From the NCBI GenBank assembly GCA_943787575.1, contig CALSMY010000011.1, positions 62,001 to 126,000 on the forward strand: a DNA stretch of 64,000 nucleotides. The letters run 5' to 3'. The position numbers and the translations under genes are program-made. The notes under the pieces were generated by a model. It worked only from the letters and a program-made list of their open reading frames with translations, was not told where the DNA came from and searched no databases. This DNA is from an uncultured Opitutales bacterium (GTDB taxonomy: Bacteria > Verrucomicrobiota > Verrucomicrobiia > Opitutales > Seribacteraceae). Position 1 is the first letter of the stretch, and the number at the start of each line of letters is the position of its first letter. Below are positions 20,022 to 29,600 of this stretch, piece after piece.

Positions 20022-21564
20022 GTGAGTTTGTTTGCTAGTTTTTCGGTTGTTAGCGGTGCAACTTTGCTTTCCCGGGTATTAGGCTTGTTAAGAGATGTGC
20101 TTTTTTTTGCGACCTTTGGTACTTCAATTTATGGAGAAGCATTTCTCCTCGCGTTTACGATTCCCAATCTTTTTCGAAGAATGTTAGGTGAAGGTACTTT
20201 AACCTCGGCCTTTATTCCCGTATTTTCCGAGAGTCAGCTGGTAAATAAAAACAATTGGTCTTTGTTGAATGAGGTGTTGTCCCGTCTCTTTGTTTTTTTG
20301 GGATGTTTGTCAGTTTTTGTAGCTTTTTTCACTTTGCTTACTCACCAGTTTGCTTGGTTCTCAAACCCAAAGTGGTACTTAGCAAATTATTTAAACGGTG
20401 TGACTTTTTTCTATGTAATTTTTATTTGTGCATCAGCAATTTTAGTTGGTGCTTTAAATTTGAGAGATCGGTTTTTAGAAGGTGCTTTGTCTCCTGTACT
20501 ACTTAATTTATTTTTGATTTCGGCCCTTTGTTTTGTGGGCTTCAATCCCGATTTTAGTTTTGGGCAAAAAGCATTGTTTTTATCCCTCGCTGTAGTCGGT
20601 GCTGGTTTGGGCCAGCTTTATTTGCCTTGGTTCCGTTTACGTAAGAATTTCGGATGGAAATTTAAATGGAAGTTTTCTCACTCCTCCGAATTATCTGAAG
20701 TTAGTTCTCTTTTTTGGGTTGGTGCATTTGGTGCTGCAATAGCACAAGTTAACATCCTTATTTCACGAATTCTTGCTTACACATTGGACGATCCTGGGGG
20801 AGTCTCTTACCTGTACATGACAGCACGATTGGTAGAACTTCCTTTAGGGGTTTTTGCCATCGCAATCTCGACTATTCTTTTTCCTGTTTTATCCAGAGCT
20901 GCAAGCAAAGGTGACAAAGTATTATACCAATCCTCTTTGTTTGCAGGCTCTAAGAATGATATCTATGTTAACCATACCCTCATCTATTGGTCTGCTGCTT
21001 CTGGGAGGACTTGTAATCAGCGTTCTGTTTGAATGGAAAGCTTTTGGGGAAAGTAATGTAATCATGGCTAGTGAGGTACTGATGATTGTAGCTTGGACCA
21101 TTCCTCTTTATGCACTGTCTACATTCTTGATTAAATCTTATCATTCTCAAAAAAACATGAAGGTTCCTTTGCGGGCGGCTTTGTTGAGTTTGTTGGTAAA
21201 CTTGGTTTGCAGTTTAACTTTGATGTCAGCGTACGGAGTCATTGGTCTTGCATGGGCAAACCTGTTAGCCGCGTTGGCTCAATTTATTTTTCTTTATTGT
21301 AAAAACCCTGATCTTTCTTGGCCATCCCTCCTTAGGAATAATCAAATATGTTTACCTAAAATATTTACTGCTGCCTGTGGGATGTTTTTCTCCATTCAGC
21401 TAATTAGGGTTTTCTTTGATACAGCCACAAATAAACTTGAATCACTCTTGCAACTCTCTGTGTTTATTTTGGTGGGGGCATTTGTTTATTTCTTGGTCTT
21501 AATGCTTTTAAAATTTCCTTTAACGGGTGGAAAACATTTGCTGTCCGTGATTTCTAAAAATTAG
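20022..21564 (+). CDS. murJ: MurJ lipid II flippase (frameshifted)
   Basis: This multi-helix MOP-family transporter moves lipid II across the inner membrane for peptidoglycan synthesis. The N-terminal VSGATLLSRVLGLLRDVLFF and LRRMLGEGTLTSAFIPVFSE are diagnostic for MurJ. The first frame runs to about residue 310, then the reading continues in the +1 frame from about 20935 with LRMISMLTIPSSIGLL. Removing one T from TTGTTT at about 20937-20943 joins them. MurJ is usually essential, so an insertion error is much more likely than a real mutation. The repaired length is about 514 residues. The start is GTG at 20022. Confidence 0.9.
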
Positions 21565-21587
21565 AGTGAACTAACAAAATTTAAAAA

Positions 21588-22199
21588 ATGAATTCTCTTG
21601 TTAAATACAAAAAATCTAAAGGTGCATTTACCTTGGTCGAGCTAATGGTTGTGATCGTTGTTATCGGTATTGTTGGAGGAATCATTTTCAGTGGTGCTGG
21701 GTATCTCTTTGAAAAACAGGCGATTAAACAAGCAAAAGTGGAAGTGGAAGTCCTGAAAATCGCCTTAGATGAATTTAAACGTGAATATGGCGACTTTCCG
21801 GAAACTTTTGATAACGAGGGTGAAATGGCCAGTTTTATCTTGTTTCATTCGCTATATGGTACGCATCAACTTTCTTTAGATACTGAGACCTGGGAACGGG
21901 TAGAAGTTTCAGAATTCAGGAAAAATTTACTACCAGTCGATAAGATGACTCTCGAAACTTTAAGTGATGACGGAAGCGAAAAATTTAACTTTTCAGAATT
22001 TGATCACTTTCTTGTAGATCCTTGGGGAGAACCCTTTATCTATCAGTTTCCTAGGCAGGATGGGCATCGAGGTTTTTTACTTTATTCAAAAGGTCCCGAT
22101 CAAAAAGGAGACCCCTTTAACGAAAGCCTTGATTCTTTGCCTGAAAAAAGATTGGAAGATAGAGATAACATTCCTTCGTCAGAACCCGGAAATTGGTAA
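21588..22199 (+). CDS. prepilin-like protein, GspG-type
   Basis: This 203-residue protein has a type IV prepilin N-terminus: a short basic leader, then GAFTLVELMVVIVVIGIVGG, with the Gly-Ala/Phe cleavage site and the Glu at +5. A long helix follows and then a beta region. The late motif VDPWGEPFIYQFP with SKGPDQKGD is characteristic of GspG-like major pseudopilins, where it binds calcium. It is the first of four consecutive prepilin genes. No secretion ATPase, peptidase or secretin gene is adjacent. Confidence 0.85.
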   Translation: MNSLVKYKKSKGAFTLVELMVVIVVIGIVGGIIFSGAGYLFEKQAIKQAKVEVEVLKIALDEFKREYGDFPETFDNEGEMASFILFHSLYGTHQLSLDTETWERVEVSEFRKNLLPVDKMTLETLSDDGSEKFNFSEFDHFLVDPWGEPFIYQFPRQDGHRGFLLYSKGPDQKGDPFNESLDSLPEKRLEDRDNIPSSEPGNW

Positions 22200-22204
22200 G
22201 AATT

Positions 22205-22861
22205 ATGAAAAAGCAAAAAAATGCCTTCACTTTGATTGAACTTCTCGTGGTTATTTCCATTTTTGGAATACTTATGGGTCTTGTCATTTCACAATTGGGA
22301 GGAGTTTTGGGTACTTCTGAAAAAACGAAGATGCAGTCGATCATGAGGACTTGGGTCATCAAATTAAAACAATACAAATCTCACTATGGGTATTATCCTC
22401 CTTTTCTTTATGAATCAGGAGAGGGTGTTGCTACAATGCTCAATGATCCTGAGGATAATCAAAATAAATTCTTATTTTCACTTAAAGGGAAAGAAAAGTC
22501 TGATACTGGTTGGTCAGAGGGTAATTCCTTTGAAGATGAGAATCGTGACTTCAAAGAATTTCATTCTTTTAGTGATGATGAGTTTGACGCAGATGGAAAC
22601 TTAATAGCCTACCAATCAATTGGTGTATTACTTGATCATGACGGGGATGGAGCAATCGTTATCGATAATAGCTTGGTTGATGAAATTTTCTCATCTTTAT
22701 CTCTAGAATATGACACCACGCAAATGGAGAAATTGGAGAGTTTAAGAGACAACTTCAGCTTAATAAACGAAGACATTGCAATTTTTATTTTGTCCGACGA
22801 AAGCACAAACTTGTCTAATTTGTTCTCCTGGAATGTTGAAAAATATTTGCTGTCGGATTAG
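22205..22861 (+). CDS. prepilin-like protein
   Basis: This protein starts at ATG 22205 with the leader MKKQKNAFTLIELLVVISIF, a class III signal with cleavage before Phe and a Glu at +5. The body of about 200 residues begins with the usual amphipathic helix and then a Tyr-rich YKSHYGYYPPFLY segment reminiscent of the GspG extended loop. The remainder is acidic. It is 5 bases after the previous prepilin and 12 bases before the next, so all four are probably co-transcribed. Confidence 0.8.
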   Translation: MKKQKNAFTLIELLVVISIFGILMGLVISQLGGVLGTSEKTKMQSIMRTWVIKLKQYKSHYGYYPPFLYESGEGVATMLNDPEDNQNKFLFSLKGKEKSDTGWSEGNSFEDENRDFKEFHSFSDDEFDADGNLIAYQSIGVLLDHDGDGAIVIDNSLVDEIFSSLSLEYDTTQMEKLESLRDNFSLINEDIAIFILSDESTNLSNLFSWNVEKYLLSD

Positions 22862-22873
22862 TCTAAAGTCGCA

Positions 22874-23597
22874 GTGATTATTTCTAAAAAAATCACTAAC
22901 TCCACAAGCGGGTTCAGTTTATTAGAACTTTTGGTTGTTTTGGCGGTAATGGGGGTAATGATGGGTTTGTTAGGGTTTTCCTTTCTTGGTTCATCTTCAA
23001 CAAATCTAGGGTTAGCCCAAAGGAATATTCTTTCATTGGTCCACAAAGCAAGGTTTCTGGCGATGTCAACAGGGCTTGAGACTCGCATTATCGTAAACGC
23101 TGAAAATTCCGATTCTGAAAAGTATTTACGTTATGCAGAGATCATTACTCTGGACAGAAATTCCTCATTTAGTGGAGTTGAAACTTGGCTTGTAGACGAA
23201 ACTTCCAGAGTTACTTTGCCAGAAGATATTTGGTTTGTTGCTGATGGCATTGAATCCGACAATGCGAAATGGGCCTCCAATGGTCTTTGCATATGGAGTG
23301 CCTCCATTGAAGATGATGATTTTCTTTCTGGCCGATCCAGCAAAGGGCAAGCGGATCGAAGAAGTTGGTGAAGGAAGTGCACGTTTCCATTACTTATCCT
23401 GCAATGCTCAGGGCGTGTTCCTTAGTCCTACTTACCCATCTATGCCCAGGCTTGCTTTTGCCAAGGGATCACTTACTCCCGGAGCAGGTGGTGTACTAAG
23501 TCCAAAATTTGTTAATCAACGAGATATAGCTGGCATCCAATTTCAACCTTTTGGAGGAATTGTAATGATGGAGTTTCAAGACTTTGATTATGACTAA
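22874..23597 (+). CDS. prepilin-like protein, GspH-type (frameshifted)
   Basis: The GTG start at 22874 gives a prepilin leader with GFSLLELLVVLAVMGVMMG. The body resembles GspH/FimT minor pseudopilins, with NILSLVHKARFLAMSTGLETRIIV after the helix. The frame shifts at the TTTTCTTT run near 23324-23331. One T fewer reads on as FFLADPAKGKRIEEVGEG and the frame continues to 23597. The repaired length is about 240 residues. The 3' end overlaps the start of the fourth prepilin by 8 bases. Confidence 0.78.
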
Positions 23598-24356
23598 GTC
23601 GTTTCGAAAGATGACTGCCCGGGGCTTTACTCTCATTGAAGTCATTATTTCTCTTGGGGTATTTGGGCTTATCGTAAGTGGATTATTCAGCCTTATGCCG
23701 TGGGGAGTTGAGAATGTTAGTAAGATTAAGGATCGAAGTACGGCACTTGGTCTGGTGGATGCCGTACAAGTTGAGTTGGAAAGATTAGGGTTTTCTATCG
23801 TTGAGCATGGCTCAAAGCGATTAACTGGATTGTACAACCCTTCAGCTGAGCCAGAGGATGTGGTTAATGCTGAAGTGAGAAGATTAATCTTAGTTTCTCC
23901 AAGGAAGGGAGGAAAGGCTGTCCTCGAGAGAGTCCTTGAAAGCCAACAAGTCAGGTTTGCTAATCAGTTTAAAGTCAGTCCGATCATGGTATCGGATGAA
24001 CTTGACGAAGTAGTTACGGAATTAGGTGGTAATATCCAATTTAACAAGTCGCAGGATAAACCGGTATCCCTAAGGGGTTTGAAGCTCCAGCTTTTTTAAC
24101 TCATGCCAGAGAAAGGTGGATCGATGAAAAAGACCGTTACTTTGCCATCATATGTTCTCAATTTGCAAAGCAACCAGCTGGGCCTGACACTCCTCCTTCC
24201 AGGCACTTTCATCATCCTTCTAATGGTTACTTGGCCTTAGAGGTCAATATCCAGTGGCCTTATAAGGTTTTTGATCCATCTGAGCCAGATGGATTTAAAA
24301 TGATCGAAGAGAAATATCGGTCCAAGATTTCTTTTCCTGTAGCAATTACTAGGTGA
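23590..24356 (+). CDS. prepilin-like protein (frameshifted)
   Basis: Starting at ATG 23590, the leader ARGFTLIEVIISLGVFGLI is a prepilin signal of the GspI/PilV kind. The first frame ends at 24099. The sequence to 24356 then continues in another frame with LTHARERWIDEKDRYFAI and ends NGYLALEVNIQWPY, then FPVAITR, a coherent C-terminus. The shift sits in the TTTTTT run at 24092-24097 and corresponds to one missing T or two extra ones. The 257-base stretch after the first stop is therefore coding, not intergenic. Confidence 0.72.
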
Positions 24357-24374
24357 AACATTTTTCACACGCCC

Positions 24375-25232
24375 ATGTCTTGGATTGAAGCAAGTCGGCC
24401 CAAGACCTTGGTCGCGTCTTTCGTGCCCGTTTTAGTCGGATCAAAGGGGTTTCTGTTCACAAAATGTAAAAACCTCGATGTTATACTCGTCTTGCTCGGT
24501 TGCTTCTTGTTTAGTGGACTCGTTCAAATAGCTACCAACCTGGCTAATGATTATTTTGATTCTGTTAAAGGAGCTGACAGGATTCGTACAATTGCACCCA
24601 AAAGGATGGTCTCTTCGGGAGAAATTTCGGGAGATATTATGCTTAAGGCTGCAATCGTTCTTCTCATTTTGGCTTTTGGGGTTGGGTTAAGCACTGTTCT
24701 GATAGCGGGAGCAGACTACTGGTTTATTGCCCTTGGTCTTTTGTGTATAGTTTGTGCTATTTGGTATACGGCAGGACCATTTGCTTTGGCCTATAATGGA
24801 CTTGGAGATGTTTTCGTGGTAGTATTTTTTGGACTAGTTGGAGTTGAGGGTACCAATTATTTATTATCTTGTACGATTGGGGATTCTTGGGTGGCAAAAC
24901 TTGGGTTGGCTTTTTCGGTGGGTCTGCTCATCAATAACCTTTTGGTAGTAAATAACTACAGAGATCGAGAGGAGGATCTTAAAGTAGGCAAAAGGACAAG
25001 TATCGTAATATTCGGAAAAAAAATAGGAATTTTTTTATTCCTTTCAGGGTATTTAGTTCCGTGTTTTGTTGCTTTTTCCAATCACCACTACTTCTCTCTG
25101 GTCATTGTTGTAACAAGTACATGTTCGTTAATTTGTCTTATTCGAGGTAAAACAGCCAAAGAATTTAACCGTGCTCTCTCTTTGTCAGCAATGAGTGTAA
25201 TTCTTTACGGCCTTACTACTTTGTTTTATTAA
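24375..25232 (+). CDS. menA: MenA, 1,4-dihydroxy-2-naphthoate polyprenyltransferase
   Basis: This UbiA-superfamily integral membrane enzyme attaches a polyprenyl chain to DHNA in menaquinone synthesis. The opening SWIEASRPKTLVASFVPVLVG is typical of MenA. The two Asp-rich magnesium-diphosphate motifs are NDYFD (about residue 58) and NYRDREED (about 193). There are about nine hydrophobic helices in 285 residues, the usual size. The start has no Shine-Dalgarno motif. Other menaquinone genes are absent. The nearby complex I genes are consistent with a menaquinone-based chain, though this is only context. Confidence 0.88.
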   Translation: MSWIEASRPKTLVASFVPVLVGSKGFLFTKCKNLDVILVLLGCFLFSGLVQIATNLANDYFDSVKGADRIRTIAPKRMVSSGEISGDIMLKAAIVLLILAFGVGLSTVLIAGADYWFIALGLLCIVCAIWYTAGPFALAYNGLGDVFVVVFFGLVGVEGTNYLLSCTIGDSWVAKLGLAFSVGLLINNLLVVNNYRDREEDLKVGKRTSIVIFGKKIGIFLFLSGYLVPCFVAFSNHHYFSLVIVVTSTCSLICLIRGKTAKEFNRALSLSAMSVILYGLTTLFY

Positions 25233-25273
25233 AATCTACTAATAATAATAAATAAATTGGGATTTCTTGTTGG

Positions 25274-26500
25274 GTGAATCTCCATTCCTACATTGATTTT
25301 ATATTCATGTATATTCCTAAATTAACTGATTTTGATCCTTTTTCACTCGAGCGTCTTTTACAAACTTGCTTTGATCTTCCTTCCGATCCAGTTAAGTGCT
25401 GTGTCTTAATCGATTTGGACGATCCAACTTTAGTAATCGGTAAAAAGTTTCTCGATTTAGAAGGGTTGGATGTCCAAAAAAGAGCTGTCTCTCATTTTTA
25501 TGAACCTTTGGGCGGAGATATCGGGAAAAAATTAAATATCTCTTCTTGTGATTTATTTTCTTTCAAAACTACTGGTGGAAGTAATTTAGACCCCGAAAAT
25601 GAACTTTTTGATGTTTCTGGAAATACACTTACCTTCACGGAAGATATTTGCCCTAATTACGATCTTATCTTAGCTATAACTGATTATTCGTTAACAGCCC
25701 CACTCACGGCAATGGCCAAGAAATTTAATTTCCGCGGAGCAACTCTCCATGGTGTTAATGAGATTATTTTGAATTCTGGCCTGAGTATTGACTACCTCAA
25801 GGTGAGCAGACAAGCAGAACTATTTAGAGGTGTTTTAGATCGTGCCGATTTCTTCGACCTCTCCTTTGATTGTTTGGGGGAAAATTATAAGTTGAGAATC
25901 GATTGTAGTCAGCAAAGTGCGCAAAAAAGCCATGGTATTTGTCCCGCAGGTACTCCGGATGTTGCTAATCTCCCAGCCGGCGAAGTTTATTTTGTTCCAT
26001 CAAGTGCCTCGGGTTCCTTTCCCTTTCGTTTTTCAGATGGCACTCTAGCCGAAATGACAGTTAATGACGGTGCTATCATTTCTGCTAAATTGATTCGTGG
26101 AGATTCAAACTTAGTTACTCAAAGGAATATCCAACTTAATGAAGATCCCGCTACGGGAATTATTGGTGAGCTCGGATTTGGCACTCAATTGCTTCCTTTT
26201 TCTGGCTGTGACATCCAAGATGAAAAAATCCTTGGGACTTGTCATGTTGCAACAGGCCGAAGCGATCATCTGGGAGGAAATCTAACACCTGACCTTTTTA
26301 ATTCCCGGCAAAATGCTTCTCATGATGATATTCTTTATGCACCACCCAAAACCCCCGAAATTTTGGTAACTTCTGTTGAAATTCATAAAAATGGTGAAAC
26401 CCACAAAATCTTAGAGGATTTTGTACCCACTCCTTATTTATTAAATCTTCTTTCTTCGGAGTATCCAGTTGATTTGATTGCAGATGTTGTTCCTGCCTAA
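25274..26500 (+). CDS. M29-like aminopeptidase family protein
   Basis: The C-terminal half looks like the thermophilic aminopeptidase (M29, AmpT) fold. It has PAGEVYFVPS, then GIIGELGFGTQ, DEKILGTCHVATGRSDHLGG and SHDDILYAP, which supply the Glu, Glu, His and His/Asp metal ligands in family order. The N-terminal half is less recognisable. It would remove N-terminal residues from peptides in the cytoplasm. The start is GTG 25274 or ATG 25307; the latter gives MYIPKLTDFDPF and may be the better choice. The metal ligand reading is from memory of the family, so the assignment is moderate. Confidence 0.65.
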   Translation: MNLHSYIDFIFMYIPKLTDFDPFSLERLLQTCFDLPSDPVKCCVLIDLDDPTLVIGKKFLDLEGLDVQKRAVSHFYEPLGGDIGKKLNISSCDLFSFKTTGGSNLDPENELFDVSGNTLTFTEDICPNYDLILAITDYSLTAPLTAMAKKFNFRGATLHGVNEIILNSGLSIDYLKVSRQAELFRGVLDRADFFDLSFDCLGENYKLRIDCSQQSAQKSHGICPAGTPDVANLPAGEVYFVPSSASGSFPFRFSDGTLAEMTVNDGAIISAKLIRGDSNLVTQRNIQLNEDPATGIIGELGFGTQLLPFSGCDIQDEKILGTCHVATGRSDHLGGNLTPDLFNSRQNASHDDILYAPPKTPEILVTSVEIHKNGETHKILEDFVPTPYLLNLLSSEYPVDLIADVVPA

Positions 26501-26538
26501 TTCATTTTTATATTAGCTGCATACTTTACACTTTTAAT

Positions 26539-26559
26539 ACTTTGCAAAATAAGCAAAGT
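26539..26559. repeat. short inverted repeat after the M29-like gene
   Basis: ACTTTGC (26539-26545) and GCAAAGT (26553-26559) form a 7-bp stem with a 7-base loop in the 108-base gap before the surface-protein gene. No T-tract follows. Confidence 0.3.
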
Positions 26560-26608
26560 TAGTTGAGTTTATATTATTGGCACAATGATGTGTCTTTAAA
26601 TAAACTGT

Positions 26609-29600
26609 ATGTGTCTTATTTCTTCAATTAAAGCGTATTTACATGCGGCTGTTTTTGTTCGCTTTTTTTCTTCCTGGCTGAATAGGAAGACCTACTTTTT
26701 TTGCCTTATTTTTGGGCAGAGTTTTCTCTCTGCTCAAGTCGAGCAGAGGTATTCTTTTAGCTGGGATTCCAATCAAAATGCTTTTTCTAATAACGGGGAA
26801 ATATTCCCCACCTTGAATTTATTTGAAAATTGTTTTTATCTTTTTGAAGCAAGTGGTGCTGAGTTTACTATTACTGAAACAAATGGGTCGATCTTTGTTG
26901 GAAATGAAATATTTGGTAATCAAATAGGGGGAGAAAATCAGTATATCTTGCTTAAGGCATCTGCAAGTACTCCAAGTACCCTTTTTTATAAAAATTTAGG
27001 ATTTCCTGACAGTTATGGAGAAATTAATATTATTCCTTACCTGGATTTCGATCTTTTAAAAATGCAAAACCCTCAGCAATTTGCTAAGTATGGAAGCAGT
27101 GTAGAAATTGGTTTTGAGGGGGAAATATTAATAGGTGCTCCCGGTTTCAATAACAACGAAGGTTTAATTGAACAAATAAGTTTCAATGACGAAGATAATT
27201 ATTCCCATGAATTATCGATTTCTTCTCCTTTGAATGGAAATTTTGGTTTTGGTTCTTCAATTTCCGCTGATTTGGATACCTCATTTTTTCTAACAGGAGT
27301 TCCTAATGCAGATTCTTTTTTAGGAAAGCTTCTAAGTTTTGGCAATTCCCAGCAGACTCCAATTGAAATAGCACAAGGCTCAACTTCTGGGGATTTACTA
27401 GGTTGGTCGTCTTCAATTTCTGGTTCAAGATTTGCCTTTAGTTCTTTGTCCATGAATGATCCAAACGGGGGTTCAGTTTCTATTTATGATTTCAGTTCTG
27501 CTCAAACAATACCTTTATTCGAAAAGTTGAAACCATTGGTTTCACAATTTGCGAATGAGTTTGGCCAATCTCTTCATTTAGATGATGATCTTTTACTCGT
27601 TGGTGCTCCTGGGGAGGATGACTTAATCAGGGAGGAATCTGGCTCTGCATATATTTTTAGAATTGATGGAAACTCAACTACCCAAACTAAAATCTTACCA
27701 AGTGATCGTAGCAGTGGAGATCGTTTTGGGCATTCTGTTTACTTGAATAAGGATCTTATTTTCATAGGTGCTCCCTTTGGAGATGGTTTAATTTCTGATT
27801 CTGGAGTTTTACATGTCTTTCAATACGATGCAGAAAATTTAGAGGTTGTTGAGCTTAGTAAAATATTACCTCCGATTATTGAAGCTAATCAGAAGTTTGC
27901 CCACTCTATCGTCTCAACTGGAGATTTTATTTTTATTGCTGCTCCCAATGCAGGTGTTCACGGAGAAGTATATATATATTGTAAGTCCGAAAATTCATTT
28001 AATTGGGAACTACAGGAAACAATCAAGTTGCAGGAGTATATTACAAACTCTGACAGTGCAGAAGAAATTTACTTATCAGTCCAGGAAGGTGTTCTTGCTA
28101 TTGGGCTTCCTGGCGAGTCTTCCATTCAACCAAGTTCTGGAGCGGTTAAGGTTTTTCATAATCCCGCCTGGGATTTTTCTTCTCTCCCCCTTCTTCCGCC
28201 TTTTTTCCAGAATAATTCTTTTTTATCCTACAGTGCAGTTGAGGACATCGGAATAATCGAGATTGATTTTAATGCTTCCCATCCATTTCTTTCTGAAAAC
28301 TTAATTTCTTGGGAAATCAATTCCACTGATGTGCCGGAAAACACTTATGATATAAATGCGTCTACGGGAGTATTTAAATTTATGCCTCCTGGTGACCTTT
28401 CTGGTTCGGTTTCTTTTAACTTACAGGCAATTAGTCAAGGGCAACGAATGCTACATGATTTTTCCGTCGTACTTGATCCGGTGCAAGACCCACCAGTTTT
28501 CTTAGCTTCAGGTTTTTCTCTGCCGGATGCAACCGTTGGAGAGTCTTATTCTCATCTAATCGAAGCTTTTGATCCGGATGCAGATACTTTACAGTTAACT
28601 CTAGTAAGTGGTTCTTTACCCAATGGTCTTACCCTAAACAATTTCTTGATCGAAGGTATACCACTGGAAGAAGGAAACTTTAGTCTAGGGTTTAGGCTTT
28701 CGGATGGAAGTTCGGACATTGATACTACTTTTACCATAGAAGTTCACGAAAGTAATGCAGCCCCCTTGATTTCCTACAATGGGAACGGATTGGCTAGTCC
28801 ATCTACTTTATCGCTTCAACTTAATGGAAAATTTTTCACTAGAAGACTGGAATACTTTAATTTCAAATTTACAAGTTTCTGATGCAGATAATGATGTAGT
28901 TAGGATGCAGGTTTTACAGAGTCCTGAGAGTGGATTTTTATCAATTCATGATACTTTCGAAAATAATGGAAACTCTATAAAATACTTTCCAAATTTTAAC
29001 TTTTGGGGTGATGATTCTTTCACAATTCGCTTTTCAGACAATCATGTAGCAACCCCTAAAACGCATGACCTTACAATTAACCTATCTATTGAGTCCCGCA
29101 ATTCCTCTCCTATTATAACCTCAGATGATCCATTGGGCAGTGCTTTGGAGGGAGTAACATACAGGCACACCTTTAATATTTACGATGGAGACGGTGACCT
29201 GGGCCATTTAACTTTTCAAAATCTGCCAAGTTGGCTTAATTTTGATAATGTTCGAACCATTTTTGGTAAACCTTCTCGAAGTGATTACCAAGAATCTAGT
29301 CAGAGTTTCTTTGTTACCGTATCTGACGAAAACGGCGGTAAGTTTAGTCAATCAATTAAAATTGATGTTGTCCCTGAGAATTACCCTCCTGTTATTAGTT
29401 ATGAGGATGTTTCCCTTGCCTATGTTAACTTCAAGTTGATTGAAGACGGAGATCCAATAATTTTTGAATTATACCGCGTATGATCCGGATAGCAACTTAT
29501 CTACTTTATTGTGGGAAGTTTCTAAATTACCCAATTCCGGGAATGTTAATGAGATCACTCAAAATTCAAGTAATGCCCAGTTCTCTTATCAATCAGATGG

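Noticed and set aside
26174-26190. TGGCAC ... TTGC inside the M29-like gene
   Set aside because: The spacing is one base too short for sigma-54 and it lies within a coding region.
26579-26595. Sigma-54-like TGGCAC site before the surface-protein gene
   Set aside because: The position of the -12 element reads TG instead of GC, so only half of the promoter is present.
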